From Buxus sempervirens (taxonomy: Eukaryota; Streptophyta; Magnoliopsida; Buxales; Buxaceae), in NCBI GenBank assembly GCA_947561395.2, contig OX387182.1:43021949-43085948 (forward strand): a DNA stretch of 64,000 nt, in the 5' to 3' direction. This document shows positions 56,568-64,000 of the stretch, piece by piece (within the stretch, counting starts at the first letter, position 1; each line of letters opens with the position of its first letter). A program made the translations under genes and the position numbers. The notes below the pieces were generated by a model. The model had not been told where the DNA came from. It did no database searches and saw only the letters and a program-made list of their open reading frames with translations.

Positions 56568-57834
56568 TGATACGACTTTTTCTTTTGGATTTAGCTATTT
56601 TGATTCTTTGGCAATCTTTGAGGGTGGCCTACCTCCAAAGGTAACTGATTTGATAAAATTCCACATGTCTATTAAAAGTTGCATCTAAGGATTCATACAA
56701 GACGCTCAAGTAATCTCACATCTAATGATCAACAATTATTCTTCAACATATTGTTGTGAAAATATAGGAAAATATATATGATGTTCTTTAATATGAAGTT
56801 GGCAGCAGAATTTGAATGAAGTAGGGTGAACGACAGATACAAGCAACAGATGTAAGAATCTATGGAAAATCACGCAAAGCAGTAAAGAACGACAGATGCA
56901 GTCAGAGTAGAATGTAAACAAAGTTGGAATGAACTTATCAGATTTAACAGTCGAGGCGAGATTCAAAAATCTCTGTGCTTAAAGCCTTAAGCGTCCCCTG
57001 TAGAACGAATCTCCAGTGCGACGGGTTGATCGACACTATGGCTTCAAGCATTCAACGACAAAACGTCTCTCCAGTAATCCGCACAGAAATACTGGACAAA
57101 AACAGAACCCGTGTAGCAGTGTCACTCTGAACAGTTTCGGAAGATGAGAAGAAGAAGACAGATTTCGTGTGTATCCCCAAAACCCTAATCTCTCTTCTAT
57201 ATATAAGAGAGAAGAGAAAGTGAATGTTTGTGACCTCTGGATGGCACACGTTCACACGATTAACGTTTAACTCAACGGTTATAAAACCCAACCGATTAGA
57301 AAACGTTTTAGAAAGTAAAAGAAAACCGATTAATATTTAGCATAAAAAGATAGCATCACACACACACCACACCACACCAAGACACGACCGACCGACTGGA
57401 CGGACGGCGGCGGCGGCGTGCGTGATTCAAAGAAACCCCAACAACAAGGAACAGTGTCTCACTTTAGGGGTTGCACCCCTTTAGTTCCCACTATTCAATA
57501 TAAACCATTGGAAGTTCTCATAAACTTCCAATGTGGGACTATTTAGTTCCCACAAGAGACAAACACTAAAAGACAAAACACCAAGAGGAAATTTTGAGCC
57601 CTTAAAAACCATTAAAAATACAACACATATAGTATCTACTCAACTAACTACACAATTGCACCACCTTCCTACACCTTCTCCACCATATGGTATCTACTCA
57701 CACGATTACATAACCCTTGTAAATCTTCTCTTGTACACCTGACTATAAGGAACACTTCATACAGCAACAACCTCCTACTTACACAAGGCATGCAATTGCA
57801 TATGTATAAGGAATTCTTAATCAGGCATGTAACA
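56568..57834 (-). repeat. 5' LTR of gypsy-A, split by a solo LTR
   Basis: 56568-56751 and 57626-57834 align with the left LTR (29231-29617). The intervening 874 bp plus a 5-bp duplication are a later insertion. The right end is followed by the TSD TCCCT. Confidence 0.8.
56752..57625 (-). mobile_element. 874-bp solo LTR inside the gypsy-A LTR (TSD CATAT)
   Basis: It starts TGTTGT, ends ACAACA (perfect inverted 6-bp ends) and is flanked by CATAT at 56747-56751 and 57626-57630. Orientation is inferred as minus from gtcccacattggaag-type sequence near its minus-strand start, which is common in plant copia LTRs. It contains a GC-rich ggacggacggcggcgg patch at 57398-57415. Confidence 0.8.
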
Positions 57835-58911
57835 TCCCTTTTCTCTAGAGTTATAAGTACTGCATGTTGAGTCGGGTTATAATGAGTTCGGGTTCAACTC
57901 AATCTAATATATACTAACCTAAACTCGTCATTGGCCCACCCTAATCCAAGTGCATTAAAACCCAACCCAACCAAACATTATTATTTGAGATCAGGCTGGG
58001 TTTGGTTTAATCCAAACAAAAAGTAAATTTTTTAATATTTCTTTCATGTTTTGCTATGAACGCAAATGTTGGAATATCACTAATTGAAATCTTCTATTAA
58101 AATACAACCACCTCCTAAAATTTGGAAAAAAAACTTAATTTATTTATTTCTTAAAAAAATTATTTTTAGAATATAATGAGCCAATCGCAGTCTTGTTGTA
58201 TTTTGAGTTGCATAATCCTTTTTGTTGATGTTGTATGCTCAAATATCACATTCATTGTAATGTATGTGTTTGTGTTTGTGTGTGTGTGTGTGTGATTATT
58301 TATAATAGAATAAATAATAAATATGTTATCACATGTTAAAAAATTTATATTTGACAGTTGATTTATAACTACAACAATAATGTAAAAGGAAAAAAAAAAT
58401 GATACATATACATACAAATTAAAAACTCACTTATATTTATGTATTAGATTGTATACATAAACTCAACTTCAACTTCAGGTTTTATGGGATGTATATCATG
58501 AGCTCGAACTCAGCCTAAGCTAAACTTCAACTACAAATGAAGCCTATCCCAAAACCAATTCAAACTCAATGTTTAGTTCGAGCTCTTATTTGTGTTGCGT
58601 TAGTTGGCTTTAAGTGGTTTGGGTTAGATTTACAGTTCTACTCTTCTCTCCCTCGCTCTCTCTTCTCTATCTCTTTTCCCTCACTTTCTTCTACCATTTT
58701 CTAGGTTCTTGGGTGCCGATAGAAAAAATGGGATTTTTGCTTTAATTAAAAAATTAATAAAAATTGATTATTTGTAAAAATTCAGATCCAATAGAGCTAG
58801 GATTGGACATGATTTTCAAGCTCAAAAATAAAGGTTGGATGGTCTTGGCTAGCCATAAAGTGCCTAATTGTATTGTTAAGCTTGGCTCAGCCTATCATAT
58901 TGCCACCCTTA

Positions 58912-60599
58912 GGTGGTATGAAGTCACACACACACACTCATATAACAATCTAAGAATTTATTGCATATGATGTAGGAAGTATCATGTGTGAACATTGTGA
59001 GTCATGTTATGTTGTGATCCATGGCACTTCATATGCAATTCATGTGAGAGAACATGCAGACAAAGTGTTATAAATGAGCGAAGTGTACTATGAATATCAC
59101 TTTAGAATCAATCTTGAGAGCCAATATGATATATAAGAAACACCAATGTGTAAACAGGTACTAATAATAATTAATTATATGACAATGCTAATCTATATAT
59201 AATATATAGCAATCGGTTTTCACCGAGAGACCTCAAAACCTCCATCCCTCAACCCTCATAGTTCCACGTCACTGCTAATGTGGCACATTACCTGTCACTC
59301 CACCAAAAACGTCTCTAATAATGACGTCCATTCCCATAACCTTAAACAAAAGATGTTTTCTTAGGATTTGCAGGCCTCTCCTAATCGACCCTTCCTCTTC
59401 CTATCCCGTAACGGAATTGCTTTCATCTTTTCTAGTTCCTCGTACTGAAAATGGAATTGCTTTAATAGTTTCAAGTTCCTCACACCAATAATAGAAGACA
59501 ACGGAGAGGCAAACAGGGAATGCAGCCATCAAAACAATTTCTAAACAAACAAGTGGACAAAATTCAATTTCTAAAAATGATATTGACAGCCTTTGCCCAA
59601 ATGAGATCAATCCGTGGGCTACAATTTCATTGATCATGCTAGGTTAGCTTAGCCTTTGACCGGTCTATCTATAATTCTGTTTCCAACTCAACTTCACAGT
59701 TAAAATCTATCATGACACCATGATTCTTACTCCCAATGCAGTTAAAAAAGGATTTTGGTGAACTTTGAGAGAGAAAAAAAATATTAAAGAAATCACTTTC
59801 TCTTGTTTGGCTAGTATTAAAAGAAAATAAAGAAAGATAAACGTAAGAAACTTTATTTTACTTCCCTTCACGTTTATCACCCAATTAATTGTCTACACTT
59901 ATTTAATTCTTTTGGTAAGCATTTGGTGTATGTTTTTCCCCTAATAAAAGAAAACATTGTATGTAGACATATTTTTTTTTCTAGTAAAAGAAAACTCAAA
60001 CCATTATTTTTTTTCCCCTTCTCTCTCCTCAAATGAAAGTTCTCCTACCCAACCATGGCATCTCCCCCTTCGAAAAAAACCAAGTTAACCTAAGATGTGT
60101 AAGTGCCGGCCGAGACCAAATGCTTTAATTAATTGTTTCAGTGGGCTGAACGTTGTACACAGTCATCACCTAATCTTCTTCTTTATCTTCAATCCAAAAA
60201 CTAACAAAACCATCGCTCCACGCTTTCTCTTTTGTCCTATTAAAATAAAGCGCCGTTTCTTATCCAGAACCACCCAACCTATTATTTTACATAGACGACA
60301 GCAGCAGAACCACACATCACGGCCTTCCATGGTGAATCAACGGTAGTAACACGATCGTCGCTATTTAATTTGGTGAGACAGTAGTTCTCTATCGTCCCTC
60401 GTAATACCAAGCGTTAAAGCAATAACTTGTTGGTTGCTTCGTTTATCCACTTCGTTTACCTTGTTGTTCCACGTCCGCACTGGCCCACCTTAATGGGCCC
60501 CACAGCACATCTACCTGCGCGAAAACGAAGAATGCGTACTGAACACCGTCCGTGCGAATTAGCCTTTCCGGCGCTTCAACTGCGACGCAAGGCAAGAAG
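58912..60599. other. Intergenic sequence upstream of the GH51 gene
   Basis: No gene is recognised. A duplication around ggaattgctt...agttcctc.ca occurs at 59412-59480. The promoter of the GH51 gene should lie at the right end, but no canonical TATA box could be placed with confidence. Confidence 0.45.
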
Positions 60600-60758
60600 A
60601 CACGAGTCGTTATCTCTGCAACAGCAACTCAATTGACTTCGTTCACCATCTCAGTTCTCTATAATCTCTATCTTTTATCTCTATCTCTATCTCTATCTCT
60701 GAGACAAACACACAGAAACCCATTAGAAGTAGAGCGGCGCATTTGTTCTTCCGTTCAG
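60600..60758 (+). other. 5'-UTR exon of the GH51 gene (start approximate)
   Basis: The CT-rich leader contains a (TATCTC)n microsatellite at about 60667-60701 and ends at a strong donor, TTCAG|GTAAGG (exon end 60758). The next acceptor is TTTCAGCAG at 61611-61619, giving a leader intron of about 858 bp. Confidence 0.55.
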
Positions 60759-61651
60759 GTAAGGCGACGATCCTGAATTGTCGTGAGGTGATGAGAATCT
60801 TCTTTTATGTTAATGGCATCTCTTATTGTTCTTGATTTCTCCTTTTTATGAAATATCTTCTCTCACTTTTGCTTTGCTTACGTTTATGATGTTTGCTGCA
60901 ACTGCGGAACTCTGCATATTCTTTTCTTTCTTTCTGTTTGAAGCATCGCATCAGTATATTTGCTTTTTTGGTTTTTATTTTTGTTTGTCGGAAAGTGGAA
61001 ACGAAGCGATTCTGTTGCAGTCTGGTTTACGTTTACATCCTATGAATCATCTAACTTTCGAGAAGTTAGGTTGTTAATGAACGTCCGTTGTGTTTTCTGT
61101 TGTGGGGTTGTCACAGAGGGAGTAGTTAGAAAGCTAAAATGTTGTGTTTCAGTTTGGAATGAAATGATGTATGACAATCCGGGTTTGCATTTACAGCTAA
61201 TAAAGTGACAAAATGTGATAATGGGTTGTTATGAAATCTTCGTTTGATTTCTATATTTTGTTGTATCTGATTAGATGACGAGCTGTTCTTTCAGGCACTA
61301 GCACAAGCAGTTAGAACGCTGAAACTTCTTTTTGTAATTTGGAAGTAAATGATTTTAGCCTGGAATTGTTCTTTTAATCCTTATCCCAAGTAAATTTAGA
61401 ATTGTATGGTAATTTGGAATGAAATTATTTTAGCCTTGCTTACATCTATGGCTTATACTATGTCTAACTGTGATGACAGCAGGTTGTTATGAAATTTTGA
61501 TCTGTTTTTTATATGTGGATTCTCATTCAATGGTTCTGTAATCTCTTTCTATATCTGCCTCTGTTATTAGATATGAATACAATATGACTGACTGAGGTAA
61601 TGTATATATGTTTCAGCAGTGTGTTAGAGTATTGAATGTGGTGAGGCAGCA

Positions 61652-64000
61652 ATGGGTTTTTGCTGGGCCCGTTTCAGTACTCCATTTTGCTCGATCATCT
61701 GGTTGTGTGCTTTGTACCAAGGTTTTCTTGTAAGAGCAGATGCAATTGACACAGGGTACCTGCTTGTAAATGCTTCTGAGACATCTGGCCAGAAGATTCC
61801 TCAAACACTGTTTGGTCTATTCTTTGAGGTGAATCCACAACTTATAATTTTAAGAGTTAATCAATTATGATAGGCTATTGTGCTGCTTCAGTTTTTACCA
61901 ATCTCACTTGTACTATTATGATGACCTGTCGTTGTTGTTGTTCTCTTCATCATCATAAAGAGATACCTTCCAGGATGCTCAAGTATGACCTTTTTCCACC
62001 AGTGGAGATTTAAATGCAATAGCAGCTCGTATCAGATTATAACGTGTGTTTATGTGTCTTTTTCTCATTTATTTTTCCTTATTTGATTCATCTGTTTTCT
62101 TCTTCTTCCTCTTCATTAACCCAGATTCATGAGCTGGGGATAGGATTTGGTCTGTCTCTTGAAAGAATGCACTACTGTTTTCTATCTGACTGTTAATTCT
62201 TTGAATGTATTATATATTGCAGCATTTTATTAAGTATTTATGAAACTTCCATATGCATTTTGCCTCATTTTTGGCCTTTATATGCTTTTTAGTGTTGTTC
62301 TTGGGAATAACTATTCTCTGAAATAATTTTTTGTAGGAAATCAATCATGCAGGTGCTGGTGGGCTATGGGCGGAGCTTGTAAGTAACAGAGGTAATTTCT
62401 GAACACTGGGATTCTCTTCCAAGTCAGAGAAAGAATAAAATAAAAAGAAAGAAAAAGAAAGCAATTTAAGGACATGTTTAATTGTTGGTTATCAGTAACT
62501 GAGTTATTTTGAATATTTGAAATACTGCATGCTGCATGAGGCATGGTTTTCCAATCTAACGTGGTAGTGTGTCTAAGAATTTATCATCCACTACACAATT
62601 GGTATGCATCACTGTGGCTTTGGATTCAAAATATGTGGATTGTGGACCAAATGTTGGATGTCAGTACTCGGATCAGGATAGATCCTAACGGTTGGCGTAT
62701 GATATCATTTTTTTATTGTTTTTGTTGTTATTCTTCTTCTGCTTCTTTATAACACTAGATAGATCATGATACCAACTCCATTTGTCAATTGTTCACTTTT
62801 TGAGTGGGATATTTCCAAGTTATATTTGAGAGAATGGTCTGATTCCTTTGGCTCCTTTCCTTTAATGATCTTCTTCTCCTTCTCTTCCTCCCTTTCAGCT
62901 TCTTTTTTCTAAACGTTAAATTGATTATGTTATTGTCTTCATTTATCACATGACAAGGATTATCAATTTGGGTAAATTTTATAGTTATGAAATTTTGATA
63001 ATGTATATGAGAGGATGGCTTGACACTTAAATTGCTGTATGATATTGAATGTTTTATTTACGGATCCTTCTCTCATTATGGAATAAACACTACTAAAACT
63101 GTTTCTGCTTCTCCTTTCTTGCTTTTTGTCCATTTAGTGTTGCAAAACTGTATTGTGAGAGTTTCAGTAAGGTGGGGGAGAAGTCAGAATTGTTTGAATA
63201 TTTTGGAAGTTCACATTTTAAGTCAAAGTTACTTATAATGATTTTGATACAAAAGCGTTGCCATCCACATATGTGTTTGCATGGTTGAAGAAACATATTT
63301 CCTGTCAGTTTCTTTCCATGCAACATTTATTCTGTATGTTATGGTTTTTATGTGTTTTAATCAGGTTTTGAAGCTGGGGGCCCTAACACTCCCTCAAATA
63401 TTGAGCCTTGGTCCATAATTGGTGATGAATCATCAATAGTTGTATCAACTGACCGTTCATCGCCCTTTGCACGCAATAAAGTTGCACTTAGCATGCAGGT
63501 ACTTTGTGACTTGGAAGGCCCAAATGTCTGTCCAGCAGGAGGAGTTGGTGTTTACAATCCTGGGTATTGGGGCATGGTAAGATCTAGTGACACTTGAATC
63601 CGTTCAGAAAGTGATTTTGAATTTTCTTGCTTTTCTGTGTTGGATGTTAATTCACTTATATTTGAATCAAATAGGAGCCATTCTGAATCCTATAGTTATC
63701 ATATATGTGCGTATGCGCACACACACATACAGATGAGGCCTGAGAAATTTCTTCCAAACAATATGCCTCTTGGACCATTTCAGAAAAGTTGAATCCTTAG
63801 TTATCATTAGGTAGAATTGAAGTCATTGAATTCTATTAATTAATCCGAAGGAAAAGAAAAGAAAAGAAAATTAATCGCATATCATTTCCATTATATGCCA
63901 TATAATAGATAGTGACCAGGACAAAATTTTACTTTCAATCTTCTATTTTGATGTTCACTTCATGATTGTTTAGAAACATACCTTTCAGATTCCGCATACT
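61652..64000 (+). CDS. Alpha-L-arabinofuranosidase, GH51 (5' part; gene continues past the window)
   Basis: The enzyme releases arabinose from cell-wall arabinans and arabinoxylans and is secreted to the apoplast. Coding exons are 61652-61828, 62337-62391 and 63365-63576, all with GT-AG borders and matching phases, giving 148 codons so far. The later exons with the catalytic glutamates lie outside. The first about 30 residues form a signal peptide (hydrophobic core CSIIWLCALYQGFLV). The sequence then matches the N-terminal domain of plant GH51 enzymes: ASETSGQKIPQTLFGLFFE, EINHAGAGGLWAEL, GFEAGG, PWSIIGDESS and GGVGVYNPGYWGM. The start ATG is the first in the exon and gives the signal peptide. 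A CAGCAG acceptor precedes it. 63577-64000 is intron as far as can be seen. Confidence 0.9.

Larger units (their letters stand above)
29231..57834 (-). mobile_element. Gypsy-A: old Ty3/gypsy retrotransposon, the host of three later insertions (TSD TCCCT)
   Basis: LTR-like ends share the start TGATAC(A/G)ACTTT and about 380 bp of diverged sequence (29231-29617 and 56568-57834). The 5-bp flanks match perfectly: TCCCT at 29226-29230 and 57835-57839. The element reads on the minus strand. It has a primer-binding site next to the right LTR, gag and zinc knuckle at 56564-55645, protease near 55430, RT at 55050-54854, 52345-52114 and 31982-31600, RNase H around 31600-31050, and integrase at 30906-29640. 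A polypurine tract (29618-29634) abuts the left LTR. All coding parts are heavily mutated. Once the younger insertions are removed, RT reads across both breakpoints. Confidence 0.85.
22145..58911. mobile_element. Probable outermost layer: old non-autonomous hAT-like element split by later insertions
   Basis: Ignoring younger insertions, the element would read from TAGG (22145-22148), joined to ggtggcaat at 28899, to attgccaccctta ending at 58911. Its ends are therefore TAGGGGTGGCAAT and, inverted, TAAGGGTGGCAAT. The 8-bp flanks are GGTGGTTG (22137-22144) and GGTGGTAT (58912-58919), 6 of 8 identical, as expected for an aged hAT duplication. Its own sequence is about 1.4 kb (28899-29225 plus 57840-58911), with pyrimidine-rich tracts at 29039-29230 and 58636-58700. 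No coding sequence remains. Chance similarity is possible because the inverted match is only 13 bp. Confidence 0.4.

Noticed and set aside
59401..59637. Minus-strand ORF of 78 codons upstream of the GH51 gene
   Set aside because: It is short, with no recognisable motif, and overlaps a simple internal duplication.
63974..64000. Next GH51 exon starting after tttcag at 63986
   Set aside because: The bases that follow do not encode the expected continuation of the GH51 N-terminal domain; the next exon is probably beyond the window.

Overview
The window is nuclear DNA of a flowering plant, most likely a eudicot. The coding exons are short and bounded by GT-AG introns, and the non-coding DNA is AT-rich. 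The proteins match plant families: a plastid-type GNAT acetyltransferase and a GH51 alpha-L-arabinofuranosidase. The repeats are typical plant hAT and Ty3/gypsy elements. No species can be named from the sequence alone. No tRNA, rRNA, CRISPR or bacterial-style operon was seen.

Host genes. (1) The left edge carries the first coding exon (312-450, minus) of an unrecognised protein with a transit-peptide-like N-terminus. (2) A nine-exon minus-strand gene (5881-20151) encodes a 305-residue GNAT acetyltransferase. Every exon junction could be placed with consistent phase, and a TATA box lies at 20591-20600. Only 918 coding bases are spread over 14.3 kb, because the introns hold a gypsy relic, a solo LTR and other repeat debris. 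(3) The right edge carries the 5' part of a plus-strand GH51 alpha-L-arabinofuranosidase gene (leader exon ending 60758, ATG at 61652, coding exons to 63576), which continues beyond the window.

Between the GNAT and GH51 genes lies a stack of nested transposons, resolved here by target-site duplications (TSDs). The probable outermost layer is an old hAT-like element (about 22145-58911). A RICESLEEPER-type hAT element (22149-28890, TSD GTTGTAGG) and an old Ty3/gypsy element here called gypsy-A (29231-57834, minus, TSD TCCCT) are inserted in it. Gypsy-A was in turn hit by a solo LTR in its own 5' LTR (56752-57625, TSD CATAT), a 2.5-kb solo LTR in its RT region (52352-54853, TSD TAGAT/TGGAT), and a 20-kb Tat/Ogre-like gypsy element (31983-52113, minus, TSD GGTAG).

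The Tat/Ogre-like element reads, on the minus strand: 5' LTR, tRNA primer-binding site, ORF1 (493 aa, DUF7745-like with a coiled coil), a 1.6-kb tract of three tandem-repeat families, gag, and a 1990-codon open protease/RT/RNase H/second RNase H/integrase frame. These are followed by a decayed antisense membrane-protein ORF, a polypurine tract and the 3' LTR. Gag is interrupted by three in-frame stops while pol is fully open. The 5' LTR was later rearranged: about 2.8-3.2 kb copied from the far side of the element (gypsy-A flank plus 3' LTR) was pasted into it. The LTRs also carry seven copies of a 21-bp palindromic module whose arms co-vary between copies, which is the least explained signal in the window.
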